From NCBI RefSeq assembly GCF_024139115.2, contig NC_085139.1, positions 143,146,652 to 143,210,651 on the forward strand: 64,000 bases of DNA, given 5' to 3'. Made by a program: the position numbers and the translations under genes. The stretch comes from Armigeres subalbatus. Taxonomy: Eukaryota > Arthropoda > Insecta > Diptera > Culicidae. The notes under the pieces are model-generated. The model was not told where the DNA came from. It worked only from the letters and a program-made list of their open reading frames with translations, and ran no database searches. Positions 35,132 to 48,153 of the stretch are shown here, piece by piece; position 1 is the first letter of the stretch, and each line of letters begins with the position of its first letter.

Positions 35132-35870
35132 GCTGTACTGCTAGCACGTGCTTGGCAAAAATTTTAACCGTTTTCACTCTTCCTTGATATGATACTGAGC
35201 TGTGCTGCAAACTCAACAAATCACTTCATATTACACTAAGGTGAACACACTATTTTGCCTTTACACTTGTCACTGTTGCTTTTCTTTATCAATTGGAACT
35301 ACATGAACGTGGCAAGGGGCTTAGTATTTTTTCCCCAGTAAAGCCTAATCAATATAAGCTGATTCCATATCTTAACTCTGTCATCATCAACGTGCACTGA
35401 TGAGTGTTGCACAATTGTCTTCCTCCGATTAAATTAAATACTTTTGAAGCTTCAACACTGTATTCCCATTAAATCATTCAAAAATATCTATTACAGACAT
35501 TTAAATAATAAGTTTAGAATTTATTTGGTTTCGAACATTCAAATCTTTGCCACTCGAAAAGTCGCGCGCAGCTTGAACCGATTTTGCAATTGCTAACACA
35601 CTCACTCTCGTCAACTTGTCACCGCCGGACAAAGGAAAAATTGGGAGGAGATGGTAATTCGACTAGCACTAAATTAGAACTAAGTAGATGTACGGCTGAA
35701 AATTTTCGTAGCCAGCACCATATTCGTCGGCTCTCTCTTCGTTCGTCCGTGGGTCTGTTTTGTGGTGTGGTTCCTTTCAGCCAGGGGTGGAAGAGATCAG
35801 CCTCTCTTTCACACGAATATGGCAAACACAAGTCAGCGAACCAACCAACCAACCAACCAATGGGACTCAC
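35132..35870 (-). promoter_or_regulatory. hh: hh 5' UTR and probable promoter-proximal region
   Basis: This lies immediately upstream of the hh start on the minus strand. GA-rich words on the minus strand (complements of CTCTCTCTTC at 35731-35740 and CTCTCTTTC at 35802-35810) resemble GAGA-factor sites, common in insect developmental promoters. No TATA box or consensus initiator could be fixed, so the transcription start is not placed. Confidence 0.3.
35841..35860. repeat. (CCAA)5 microsatellite
   Basis: Five perfect CCAA units upstream of hh. Confidence 0.95.
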
Positions 35871-36344
35871 AGAGGAGGTGAGAGCTAGCTTGGGAAAACG
35901 CGTGTGGAGAGTTACCTACCACCGCTTATCTTCAGCGGGACAAGGCAGCCACGGTGAAAAATGAGTTGAAAAGCTTTTCGAGTTGAGTGGCTTGTGGTGG
36001 TGTTGGGTTGAAGTCTACTCTGCGCTACTCACCTGGATCGAAAGAAAGATTTAATATACAGGGCCGGTCCAACTTGTGGCTGCAAAATAATGGTAGGTAC
36101 TATCAATCATGCCGTGACATTTTTATGATAGAGAATTTTAATGGGCCTTATCTTAAAGTAGATGGGCCTTCTACGATTCAATCAAAGTAAATTGCCAACA
36201 TCACCGGAAATTAGCCAGCCGGCGCGAACATTATTTATAACGACTGATAACTATTGTTGGGCAGCTGTATAACATGTGGAAGATTTCGTTCGGACTACGA
36301 CTCCAGTACGCTAGGTGGGTGTCCTCGTCGATAAAATGTCCACC

Positions 36345-36433
36345 TTATAAAATTTCCTGAACCGGGAATCGAACTCACCCACATTCAGCATGGTCTTGAT
36401 TTACAGCTGCATATTTTTCCGCTAGGCTGAAGA
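36345..36433 (-). mobile_element. Feilai-related SINE head fragment
   Basis: On the minus strand, CAGCCTAGCGG, ATCAAGACCATGCTGAATG and GAGTTCGATTCCCGG match in order the tRNA-like head (A and B boxes) of the complete SINE at 49024-49316; the downstream body differs. Confidence 0.6.
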
Positions 36434-36954
36434 AAACTCTCAAGTATATTGCGCAAATGAACCCAATAAGACCCAATGCTTAAAATCACTATTTTGCTTT
36501 CAAAAATCGAATTATTAACCCAATTAAAGTTTTTAAATCGCGATTCAATCAATTTCACATTTCGTTTTTTTTTTAGTTTTTCTTCATTGAAAGAATTTCT
36601 TGAATCTATTTTATTTTTTATTTTTCAGCATACTAAAAGATAGAAAATACCCATTCAATGCAGAAATATTGAAATGCATAATATTTAAGAGATTATTTTT
36701 CTATTTTCCGTGTAAGAATCACCTCCATAACCTCCTATTGCATTTGGTTGGATGTGGAAAAATACTAAACTACAATATTTCACTCTTCAAAGGTATATTG
36801 ACCAAAACACGAAGGAATTTATATGTAGATTTTTGAAATTAATTTCTAATCCATTCTCTAGCAAAAGTTTACATTATTGATGAAAACCAAAATCTATTCA
36901 AATTTTGAACAATGGAAAATTACAAAAAAAAATCAAATTACATTGTCTAAAGAT
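36434..36954. other. non-coding AT-rich stretch
   Basis: No gene or repeat recognised. Confidence 0.4.
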
Positions 36955-38094
36955 GGTCTTGGCTGCGAAATGATGAGTTGACATCCGGGAAGGGGCGCCT
37001 AACATAGCTCTGGTCCTCACAAGTTCCAATACTCACGCTTCCACGGGTCTTCCGATGACAATTGACCGCCAGCTAAGGGTTGCGTACTTAGCTGGTAGTG
37101 CAGCCTGGGTACTGTTGTCCTTCTGACATTAGCTAGAGTGAGAGGGTGCGTCCTGTGGGGTCTGCCTAGGATGTGGTGGGGTTCGACAGTGGGCTCTGTT
37201 GAACTCCTATAAAAAGCTGCATGTGTCCCCAAGCAGGCCCTATCAAACCGACCGTGTGCCGCTCAAAGCTCACTAGCATAGTCCTGGTGTTGGGTGGGAC
37301 TTTAAACAAATTTGACCCGACTGACCGAGCATCTGTTCACCAAGGAGGTGCGGCTCCAACAGCGTCTGTTCTGGCATCCAGCGGCTGAGTATAAAATGCT
37401 ATTCCCCGGAAGCTATACCTAAGATGGCAGCCCCATCCCGGTGGATATGGAACCTTGGACCAACAACCTACTGTTCCCGAAACATCAATTTGTTCGAGAA
37501 TCCGATAATGAAAGAATACGGACTGATTTTACGGCGACGACTCTTAGCGCGAAACAACGGACACGAATAGGAACATGGAACGTTTTAACCCTAGCCCAGC
37601 AGGGTAAATTGGCACAACTTGCCAATGAGGCACGCCGCATGAAGCTTGAGATCCTGGGACTGAGTGAAGTCCGTTGGCCAAACTTTGGAGAACACAGAAC
37701 GCTGTCGGGACAAGTTCTGCTATACTCTGGTTTACGAGGTGAACACGCTCCCCGGCATCGCGGAGTTGGCTTCCTACTAAGCGCTCAGGCACACTTTGCG
37801 CTTATGAAGTGGGAACCTATAAGTGAAAGGATAATCGTTGCCAGATTTAGAACACGGGTCCGAAACCTTACTATAATCCAATGTTATGCGCCAACCGATG
37901 CTGCCGATCTGCAAGACAAAGAGAACTTTTACAGTCAACTCAATGCCGTCGTAGATAGAATTCCGAAGGGTGATATCAAGATCTGTTTGGGCGACTTCAA
38001 TGCGAAGATCGGATCCGACAACTCGAACCATGAGCGCATTATGGGACGCCATCTTCTGGCTCTACATTGCAACGGGAACTTGGCCTGCTTATAA
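36955..38094 (+). pseudogene. RTE-like LINE, 5' UTR and endonuclease part, 3'-truncated
   Basis: A GC-richer leader (about 36955-37440) contains CAACAGCGTCTGTTCTGGCA, a word shared with the leader of the RTE-like LINE at 42262. The frame from 37441 (217 codons) carries an APE-type endonuclease: RIGTWNVLTLAQQGKLAQLA (motif I), EILGLSEVRW, HRGVGFLLS, IQCYAPTDAAD and DIKICLGDFNAKIGSDN. The enzyme would nick the target for reverse transcription. After GRH the frame jumps to LLALHCNGNLACL and stops at 38094, so a piece of the endonuclease and all of the RT are gone. Loss of the 3' end in a LINE implies a later deletion, since truncation during insertion removes the 5' end. Up to the break the frame is undamaged. 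Confidence 0.85.
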
Positions 38095-38099
38095 TTTAG

Positions 38100-40690
38100 T
38101 GTTTTATTAGTATTTTTAGCGCCAGTAGAAAGGCTGAGGCGCATATAAGTTCTAAAGCTCATCAATTAATCATCGGCAATGGCGTATTCTCCGGAAGTAA
38201 CATTAACAAGTGATGATAACACGCTACCAGAAACACTAGAAAAGGTAACTATTCCGCCAACACGTTTCTGAAAATCTTTTCGCAAAAACAGAATTCGACT
38301 GAAGTTCTTATTTATTCTATATTTAACATTATTATAAACAATTATTATGCTTATCCTTTTCGCCCAAGTAGCACTGATTGTCACAATTGAATTACGGTGA
38401 TCGATATGCGACAAAATTATATGTGAAATATTAATAACTGTAACTGTATTTGTAACACTAACACTAACACTAGTGCAACCAAAAAAGCGCAAAAAAAATG
38501 AGCTAATATGTAACTAACTATACGGTCTCACATTAAGTTGCACTGTAATCCATCCGTAACATTTCCATGTTACAGTAAATGAAACATTCTGGTCTTGATT
38601 GCCACTTTGTAACTATTTACTGACATTTTATTTGTTGTCATGAAACTTTGTTATGTATTTAATACGAAAATAAATCAAATTTGGTCACAATGTCACTGAA
38701 ATTGAATATCAGCAATCAGAAAGTAGAAGATATGAATCTATAATAACAAAATGGTAGGTAAATGTTTATATGCAAAGTGATATTTTTATGTTATATTAGC
38801 TGAGATTTATGTGCGGAATGGAATTTTTGGTGAAACCCATCATCTTAGCTAGTTAAAAACCTCGCGCCCTCGATTAAACCAACTTTTAGGTTTTATCACT
38901 TATAGTAACATGAATGCATTTTTGTTCTTAAATAAGTTCAAATAACAGTAAAGAAAAAAATGTCGCTATTATTATATCTCTAAATCTCAAATTTGAAATT
39001 AAAAGTAGATTCATAGAAATAGCCGTTTTCTTATTTATTATATTAATCATTTACCGAAAAGAGATTATATAGGCATATTTCCAAGCATATTTCATCAATC
39101 AACCGCATACATGGTGGTTCAAAAGATTTGATAACTTATGTAATTTTTCAATGTACTGATGTTTGGACTTGGATAATGCTTTTGCCTTAAGTGAACGGTC
39201 GTGTATGGTTCAATCGTTTCTTGCTAATATGCATCTATATATTTTCTACTTTTCATACTGTCAATTCACAAACATGACCCTTATGGAAGGCCGTAGATTT
39301 ATCAACATCTTTCTAAAGCAGGTGTTCAAATAACACTTCATAGTAAGAAAATTCTTGATTTTTAAATGGCATAATTTTAGCATCACTTTATAAATAGGAA
39401 TTGTTTTTTTCTTCTACTGGTAATATCATATGAAGATTGATACAAAAGTTCTGATGGATAAGTATTTTTACACATTTTATAAAACAAGAGTTTTGGTCGA
39501 AAAAGAGCATCTAATCATTAATGCATTGTTGTTGTTCTTGGTTTTTAAAAGTTATGGAAAAAAACAGCTATGTGGAAAAAAACTATAGGGAAAACACTTT
39601 GAATAATTGTATCTAAACACAAATTTCCGATATTAGTAGATGCCTTTGACATTTTTCAAAGAAGCAAGAGTTGACTTTTCTCGGAAAGGCATTAGGCAGT
39701 AGATAGACTTTAACTTCAAGTAACTGTAACTGTATTGACTTAACACTCAAGTACGTTCGATCTACCCAATTTTCTTAAACTAATGGCTGATATGACAAAT
39801 CATAGTTTTGTCAAATTGTTGTGCAACAAACAAAATTAAACTAGACGACAATTTTTAGTACTGTAAGCGATAATACCAAAATTCGTTTTTCTACGTGCAC
39901 ATGAAACTTTTCAGTATACAACGATTTCCGATATGGACACAATCATTTCACATGAAGTGTTGATTATATAAATAGGGCTATACAAATCCGTTACATATGG
40001 GTTACAAGTAACCTATCAGTTAGTTACATTGCAACTGGTACGCCTGTGAAGATTAGTTACTAGTAACATTTTTTTTTGCAACACTGACGTGACTTACCTC
40101 AACTTTGAATTTAGTTACATTGTGATTTTCTTGCATATCTATTGATGTTTCAGGGTAATTCGCTTCGTTTGACGTTTGACAACTTATAGAATAATTTGCA
40201 TTTGATTATAAAATTCAATTCCAAATTAGTGAATATACAAAAAAGTGTACATGTGCAGTATCTCTGTCTCAAAATTATAATTTGGCACCAGACATCAATG
40301 GTGTTAGAAATTCAAATCAGGATGGAGGCTCCCTCAATTATGAAATAAAATTATTGTAATGTTTTTGTTACTTGGCAACTACTATTCGGATAGTCTTTCG
40401 ATAACTAATTAACAACTTTCTTGTGACTTGAGTGCTTATGACAGTTCAATGTTATGGTTACAATTCAATGACCCTGTAACTGATTAAAAACTGATAACAC
40501 ATTCAGTTTCAAGATGACTGAAAAATGACCCAAATGAAATCAACCATGACTTGGAATGTTTCAAGCATCTTAAATCCAACCATTATGTAACCTTTCATTT
40601 ATTTTTTTATATTTAAGAGTTGTTACATATGCTACTTGAGCGATCATTTTGGCAACTGAAACAAGCTGGGATTGAACAGTTAGAAGTGTA
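38100..40690. other. non-coding AT-rich stretch
   Basis: No gene, repeat array or element with clear ends was recognised in about 2.6 kb. GTTAC/GTAAC words are frequent between 39990 and 40640 but form no regular unit. Confidence 0.4.
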
Positions 40691-40699
40691 GAAATTTTC

Positions 40700-40996
40700 G
40701 GAAATGACTTCAATGTGTTCAGAGATGACAGGAGTTTTCTTACATCTCAGAATATGTCCGGTGGAGGTGATCTGATAGCTATTTCAGCATACTTTTATTC
40801 GGAAATTATCACAAAAAAAATCAAAGAATTTGAGTATGTCGGAATAAAAACCTATATAGCTGGAGAAAAGTATTCGCATCAGTATAATTTCCATCAAATC
40901 ATGGTTTTAAATACAAAAAATCTTTTTTCTGAACGCGCTAATCAAATACTATCAGAAAATCATAAGAAGAAATTTACTGATATTAGTACAGATTAA
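40700..40996 (+). pseudogene. remnant of a non-LTR retrotransposon endonuclease
   Basis: The frame around 40715-40996 reads VFRDDRSFLTSQNMSGGGDL, then IAISAYFYSE and YVGIKTYIAGE. The VFRxDRS...GGGxLIAI...VxIKxYIAGE pattern is typical of the endonuclease domain of Jockey/CR1/I-group LINEs. The part after AGE is degenerate and no other domain follows. It is too short to place in a clade. Confidence 0.4.
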
Positions 40997-41002
40997 AAGC
41001 TC

Positions 41003-41172
41003 CCCCAGACCTAAGCGATTTCATCGTCGCGACGGCGACAACTAGTCGTCAAGATTCTATCGTCGGTTGCTGCAGGCAATGTTCTATTTACGCTTCCATA
41101 CTAACGGTGACAAAATCGCTGTCGCCAAGCGATAGAATCGCGTCGCAACTGTCGCATCGCGTGTGTTTGGGG
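41003..41172. mobile_element. GCGACAG-type inverted-repeat element
   Basis: CCCCCAGACCTAAGCGAT at the left pairs loosely with the inverse of CGCATCGCGTGTGTTTGGGG at the right; GCGATxxxATCG and GTCGC words repeat inside. A homologous relic lies at 18762-18865. Non-coding. Confidence 0.5.
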
Positions 41173-41389
41173 CAACCTTAATGTTTGAATGAAAATTCTG
41201 AGTTTATTATCGTTTGAGTACGAAATTTGAGAAGTTGTCGCCGGTGTTAACTCGTCTACTGTTTTCACGAGAAAAGTTTTTACATGAAAATTGCAATCAT
41301 TATCGTCTCACATATACGGTGACTTTAACTAACGTAGGGGAAGAGGCACCAAAACGCACAACCACGAAGCTATTTTAATTTCAACAGTG

Positions 41390-42256
41390 CTTCTGAGCGC
41401 TATTTGTACCTACTGATCCAGTTCCAACGATCTTTGTTTGGACCCGTGCCTTCGTTTTACGTTGGACCCGTTTTCGGAAGTAAAATTCCGACAAGCGGTG
41501 GTAATCCTGCAGGGACACCGTTCTGGTAAAAAAACCTCTTAGAAGGTCACGTCTCCACGCTGAGCAATGAGCATTAATAAAAACAAGAGGAAGGGGGAGT
41601 CGCTGAATTCTCCACTTCCTTCTAAGAAACAAGGTTTCAAGACCGTCCTGCCAAAGCGCGAGAAAAATAGAAAGAAGCTGGAGACTTCAGATTTCAACAT
41701 TCAAAATAATTCTTCTCCTATCGAACTGAGCAATCAGTTCGATTTGATTCATGACGAAATTGAGCAAATCGAATCTACCTCTAGTCCAGGTGATTCGATC
41801 CATGCGAAAAAGCAAAGAATTCCGCCAATTGTGGTATCTGTTGCCGAGTTTTCTGGCTTTAGGAATGAGATTTTGAGTAACCTTCAGGTGATCAAGGTTT
41901 CATTTCAGTTTGCCAGGTAGGGTGACTGTCGCGTTTTGCCGGGATCCTGAACTAAATAATATGAAAAGTTTGGAGAAGGCCTGTATTATGTCCCATGTTC
42001 GTGTTACATAGGAACATTCCCGCAGGCCTGGGGAAATTTGCAAAACCCCACTCAGTGCCTTAAGGGCCAAAAGTGGGCTCACGGAACTAAACATTGTCAC
42101 ATGGAAGCTAAATGCATGATTTGTGGTTGAACCTCTCACGCCAAGGACGCCTGTCATGGGAGAAAAGATTCCAATAAATTTAAATTGGCACGGCAAATGC
42201 TGAGTGAAGCGTACCATTGGTACTTCGCGTACTTGAAGGAATAAAATAGACCCCAT
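41390..42256 (+). pseudogene. Juan-like LINE, 5' UTR and ORF1 (gag-like), decayed
   Basis: After a leader, ORF1 starts at 41567 (MSINKNKRKGESLNSPLPSK) and stays open to 41920 with the charged N-terminal region and RIPPIVVSVAEFSGFRNEIL. The zinc-knuckle part follows in shifted frames near 42040-42170 (TQCLKGQKWAHGTKHCHM, AKCMICG, a stop, then TSHAKDAC), with two knuckle cysteines lost. ORF1 proteins of Jockey-clade LINEs bind the element RNA. The match stops at about 42256, where the RTE-like LINE begins; the same element resumes at 45388, inside ORF2. The 3' end of ORF1 and the start of ORF2 are missing. Confidence 0.85.
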
Positions 42257-42261
42257 CTAGC

Positions 42262-45200
42262 GGTCCTTAGCCTCTTACCCAGCTACTCCTATCCCTACCT
42301 CCCCGCGGTTCTGGCCGAGATACGAGCAGCCTTAGGGAAGATCGGGTAACCAACCCCGGTGGGAACTATGGTCGTATGCTGACAGGGAAGGAGGGGTTTG
42401 CTCCTCTCCGGAGGTGCAAATCTTACTGAGCGTCTGTTCTCCATGTCAGGATCGGCTCACAACAGCGTCTGTTCTCCATGTTAGGAGCGGCTGATCATCG
42501 TCCGAGTGCCAGCGAGGGACTCTAAGTGAAACTGTGTACCATGGTCCACCGGGAATAAGGAGGAATGGTCCTCCGGAAATTTAGGGTGTTTGGTGTCAGG
42601 CCCTGCAAGCCAGCCTTTAAAAAAACATAAGCAACGAAAAATCAACAAGAGAGTACGGACCGGAACCATCGGCGAAGACCACCGTGACGAAAAGGGACTA
42701 GCGATTGGAAACTCGGTTCGTGGAACTGCAAATCTCTCAACTTCATCGGGAGCACACGCATACTCGCCGATGTGCTAATGGACCGTGGATTCAGCATCGT
42801 AGCGCTGTAGGAGGTTTGTTGGAAGGGATCAATGGTGCGAACGTTTAGAGGTAATCATACCATCTACCAGAGCTGCGGCAACACACACGAGCTGGGAACA
42901 GCTTTCATAGTGATGGGCGATATGCAAAGGCGCGTGATCGGGTGGTGACCGATCAATGAAAGAATGTGCAGGTTGAGGATCAAAGGGCGGTTTTTCAACT
43001 TCAGCATAATCAACGTTCATAGCCCACACTCCGGAAGCACTGATGATGATAAGGACGCATTCTACGCGCAGCTGGAACGTGAGTACGACAGCTGCCCAAG
43101 CCAAAATCATCATAGAAGATTTGAACGCTCAGGTTGGTCAAGAGGAGGAGTTTAGACCGACTATTGGGAAGTTCAGCGCTAACCGGCTGTCGAACGAAAT
43201 CGGTCAACGACTAATTGATTTCGCCGCCTCCAAGAATATGGCCATTCGCAGCAGCTACTTCCAACACAGCCTCCCGTATCGGTACACCTGGAGATCACCA
43301 CTGCAGACAGAATCACAAATTGACCACGTTCTGATTTATGGACGGCACTTCTCCGACATAATCGACGTCAGGACATATCGTGGCGCTAACATCGACTCTG
43401 ACCACTATCTGGTGGTGGTGAAACTGCGCCCAAAACTATCCGTCATCAATAATGTTCGGTACCGACGACCGCCGCGGTACGACCTAGAGCAACTGGAGCA
43501 ACCTGATGTCGCCACTGTATACGCGCAGTATCCCGAGGCAGCGTTGCCGGAAGAGGGTGAGCTCGATGGGGCCCCTCTTGAGGACTGCTGGAATAAAGTC
43601 AAAGCAGCCATTAACGACGCAGCGGAGAACAACGTCGGGTATATGGGACGAAGTCGACGAAACGATTGGTTCGACGAAGAGTTCGAAGAGGTTCTGGAGG
43701 AGAAGGACGTAGCGTGGGCGGTCGTGCTGCAGCTAGGTACCCGGCAGAACGTGGAACGTTATAGACGGAAACGGAGACAGCAGACCCGCCTTTTTCAGGA
43801 GAAGAAACGCCGCCTGGAAGAAGCGGAATGCGAGGAGATGGAACAGCTGTGCCGTTCTCAAGAAACACGTAAGTTCTACCAGAAGCTCAACGCATCCCGC
43901 AAAGGATTCGTGACGCGAGCCGAAATGTGCCGGGATAAGGATGGGAGCATCTTGAAGGACGAACGTGTGGTGATCGAAAGGTGGAAGCAGCACTACGAGG
44001 AACATTTTAATGGCGCAGAGAGTACAGGCAGTAAAAGTCAAGGCAGCAGAGGAGATGACTACGTCAGTTCAGCGGACGATGAAAGCCAACCAGCCCCCAC
44101 CTTGAGGGAAGTTAAGGATGCCATCCAACAGCTATAGACCAATAAAGCAGCTGGTAAGGATGGTATCGGAGCTGAGCTCATCAAGATGGGCCCGCAAAAG
44201 CTAGCCACTTGCCTGCATAAACTGATAGTCAAAATCTGGGAAACTGAACAGCTACCGGAGGAGTGGAAGGAAGGGGTTATATATCACCATCCTTAATGCC
44301 GCCTACAAAGTGATATCCCAGTTTGTGGGAAGTTTTCAAGCCGGCTTCGTTAACGGCCGCTCGACAACGGACCAGATCTTTACTGTACGGCAAATCCTTT
44401 CAAAAATGCCGTGAATACCAGGTCCCAACGCACCATTTGTTCGTTGATTTCAAGGCGGTATACGACAGTATAGACCGCGTAGAGCTATGGAAAATTATGG
44501 ACGAGAACAGCTTCCCTGGGAAGCTTACCAGACTGATCAAAGCAACGGTAGATGGTGTGCAAAACTGTGTGAGGATTTCGGGCAAACACTTCAGTTCGTT
44601 CGAATCGCGCCGGGGACTAAGACAAGGTGATGGACTTTCGTGCCTGTTGTTCACCATTGCGCTAGAAGGTGTCACGCGGAGAGCCGGGGTACGATTTTCA
44701 ATAGATCCAGTTTATTTGTTTCACGGATGACATGGACATTGTCGGCCGAACATTTGCAAAGGTGGCAGAGCTGTACACCCGCCTGAAACGTGAAGCAACA
44801 AAAGTTGGACTGGTGGTGAATGCGTCAAAGACAAAGTACATGCTTGTGGGCGGAACCGAGCGCGACAGGGCCCGCCTGGGAAGCAGTGTTACGATAGACA
44901 GGGATACCTTCCAGGAGGTCGAGGAATTCGTCTACCTCGGCTGATAACAATGTTAGTCGTGAAATACGGAGGCGCATCATCTGTGGAAGTCGGGCCTACT
45001 ACGGGCTCCAGAGGAAACTGCGGTCAAAAAGATTCGCCACCGCACCAAATGTGTCATGTACAAGACGTTAATAAGACCGGTTGTCCTCTACGGACATGAA
45101 TCATGGACAATGCTCGAGGAGGACTTGCAAGCACTCGGAGTATTCGAGAGACGGGTGCTTAGGACCATCTTTGGCGGTGTGCAAGAGCTCGCCCAGCTCT

Positions 45201-45387
45201 ACGGCGAACTCAGTAATCAGAAGGTAGCTAAAGCCGGAAAGGTATGATGGGTAGGACCTGTTGCAAGAATGCCGGACAGCAACCCTGCAAAGATGGTGTT
45301 CGCTTCCGATCCGGCAAGTACGAGACGGCGAGGAGCGCAGCGAGCAAGATGGGCCGACCAGGTGGGAAAATGACTTGGCGAGCGTGC
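42262..45387 (+). pseudogene. RTE-like LINE, near full length but decayed, inside the Juan-like LINE
   Basis: The leader (42262-42780) carries two copies of CGTCTGTTCTCCATGT. Endonuclease pieces follow in changing frames from about 42790 (stop at the ALxEVCWKG codon). The best frame, 43043-44137, runs from the end of the endonuclease (IDHVLIYGRHF, IDSDHYLVVV) through the linker (RRNDWFDEEFEEVLEEKD, KFYQKLNASRKGF) to DAIQQL, then a stop. RT resumes after small deletions near 44283 and 44330, with an extra T near 44400 (FVDFKAVYDSIDR, RRGLRQGDGLSCLLF) and a further frame shift at the FADD motif. It matches the LINE at 1-1167 through the whole RT, shares its frame break, but ends at 45387, short of the true 3' end. 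It cannot be active. Confidence 0.9.
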
Positions 45388-47793
45388 AAAAGAATTTGTT
45401 GAGAGCTGATCTTCTGAACTCGCAACAAATCCAAATTTTTTATAATTGGTGACTTCAATGCCAAACACCGTTCATGGAATAATGCTCAAAGCAATTCCAA
45501 TAGTAAAATTTGATTTGAAAATTATTCTGCGAGATATTATACTGTTCAATCAATGGACCAACTTGTTTTTCTTCCAGTCGAAATCCTTCTACAATTGATT
45601 TAGTTTTAACGGAATCAAGTCAGCTGTGTGAGGCCATTAACAATCCAATCAGCTCTACTTTCAATTATCATAGAGCTGATTGGGATTTATATAAAACGTA
45701 TATCGATAGGAATTTTGATGTTGATATTTCTCTCGATACCAAAAGTGATATTGATAATGCTCTCGTATCTTTGACAAATTTAATTGTCGAAGCCAGAGGC
45801 ATTGCAATTCCTAATTGTGAAATTAAATTCAACTCCATTATTATTGACGACGATCTTCAGCTACTAATCCGTTTTAAAAATGTGAGGAGAAGACAATACC
45901 AAAGAACTCACGATCCCGCGTTGAAAGTTATTTGGCGAGATTTGCAAAATGAAATTAAAAAACGTTTCGCTTTTCTGAGAAATACCAACTTTGAGAATAA
46001 TGTATCGAAGTTGGATCCCAGTTCGAAAACCCTTTTGGAAATTAACGAAAATTCTTAAAAAACCTCAAAAGCCAGTTCCAGCGCTCAAAGAGGGAAATAA
46101 AATTTTATTAACAAATGGCGAAAAGGCTCAAAAACTTGCTCAGCACTTCTAGAGTGTCCATCATTTTAGTCTAGGTCTCACTAGTCCAATTGAGGATTAA
46201 GTTACACGAAGCTTCGAAGACATTCTCAATCAAGAAAATGTTTTTGACCCTTCGTTGGGAGCTAATTTGGATGAAGTGAGATCTATTACTAGAAAATTTA
46301 AAAATATGAAAGCCCCGGTTGATGATGGTATTTTCTACATACTTATCAATAAACTCCCTGAGAGCTCTTTATCCTTTTTGGTTAATTTCTTTAACAAATG
46401 TTCTCAATTTGTCATACTTTCCAGATAAATGGAAAAACGCCAAATTTGTTCCAATTTGGAAGCCGGACAAAAATCCAGCTTAGGCTTCTAGTTAACGCCC
46501 TATCAGTTTGCTTTCTTCAATAAGTAAACTGTTTGAAAAGATTATTTTAATTAGAATGATAGTTCATATTAATGACAATTCTATTTTTGCTGATGAGCAA
46601 TTTGGTTTTCGCCATGGGCATTCCAACCCATCAGTTATTAAGAGTTACGAATTTAATTCGGCTCAACAAATCTGAAGGATATTCGACTGGAGTTGCTCTT
46701 CTTGATATAGAGAAAGCATTTGACAGTGTTTGGCATGAAGGTTTGATTGTAAAATTGATGAATTTAAATTTTCATCTGTACATTATTAAACTGATCCAAA
46801 ATTATTTATCAGATCGCTCACTGCAGGTAAACTATCAGAATTCTAAATCTGATAGATTACCTGTAAGAGCTGGTGTTCCCCAAGGCAGCATACAGGGGCC
46901 CATATTGTATAACATTTTTACTTCTGACTTACCTGATTTACCACCAGGGTGTCAAAATTCTTTGTTTGCAGATGACACGGGCCTCTGAGCCAAAGGGCGA
47001 AGCCTTCGTGTCATTTGTAGTAGATTGCAAAAAAAATTGGATATTTTCTCCACTTACTTGCGAAAATGGAAAATTTCCCCGAATGCCAAAACGCAGCTTC
47101 TAGCAGACATATTGTCACTGTTAATGGGGTTCCAATTAATTGGTCTAGTGAAGCTAAATATTTAGGACTTAGGACAAAAATTTACTTTTAAAAGTCACAT
47201 TGAAGGCATTCAAGCCAAATGTAACAAATATATTAAGTGTCTATATCCACTCATTATCAGAAAATTAAAACTTTGTCTCAAGAACAAACTTTTGATTCAC
47301 AAACAAATTTTTAGACCAGCCATGTTGTATGCTGTGTCAATATGGACTAGTTGCTGCAATACCAGAAAGAAGGCATTCCAGAGGATTCAAAATAAAATTT
47401 TGAAAATGATTCTGAAGTTGCCTCCGTGGTATAGTACCAATGAACTTCATAGAATTTCTAATATTGAGACATTGCTTCAAATGTTCAACAAAATAATTTC
47501 CAATTTTAGACAAAAATCGTTGCAATCTCTATTGCAACGATTAGCTTCTTCTACCCTTAGTATAAATTAGGTTGAGTTTAGTTTAAGTTGAAAACATTGT
47601 ATTTATTACATGGTTCAATTCAACCATAGGAAAAATCCTAACTGCTAGAGGCAATTTAAATGTATTAATAATAACTAAAAATGTAACATAGCAAAAAAGG
47701 ATGATTGTGTTAAGGAAACACGGAACACCTAGTCTAAGATGAATGCATGTATTAAATAATTAGCATATAAAATTAGTTAAAAAAAACAATCGA
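45388..47793 (+). pseudogene. Juan-like LINE, ORF2 and 3' end, decayed
   Basis: It resumes inside the endonuclease (GDFNAKHRSWNNAQSNS near 45450, then STIDLVLTES). The linker is open at 45771-46058 (DDDLQLLIRFKNVRRRQYQR). RT motifs lie in 46572-46988: GVALLDIEKAFDSVWH (A), RAGVPQGSIQGPILY (B) and LFADDTG (C), followed at once by a TGA where a serine is expected. The C-terminal part is at 47292-47570 and the 3' UTR runs to about 47793, as in the copy at 27863-28400. Several frame shifts are present, one an extra A near 46026. ORF2 would supply nicking and reverse transcription; this copy is dead. Confidence 0.9.
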
Positions 47794-48153
47794 TTTATAT
47801 AGGGCTATGATTTTAAATTTTAAACAGTGATTTTTGCTTTTGGCAATTCCTAGCTTTCAAAATCATTAGAAAAATACAGAACTTCTATTTCTATTTGTAC
47901 ACTTGATTTTGTTTTTACGCGATTTACATTTTCTCAATTTTCCACTCATCCTAAATGTTTAACGTATATTAATTATCATGTGATTTTTCTTTGATTTATT
48001 CTGGATTTTTTGAAACATGTTGCGAAGAGTTTGGTGGCAAATTGAAGTCACACGATCAAAAATACGAGCGAAAAAAAATCGTGTAAAAACAAAATCCTGT
48101 GTATTGCCTTCTTCAAAAAGTAAAATGAATTATCAGCTGTTTCAAGTTGAACA
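47794..48153. other. non-coding AT-rich stretch
   Basis: No gene or repeat recognised. Confidence 0.4.
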
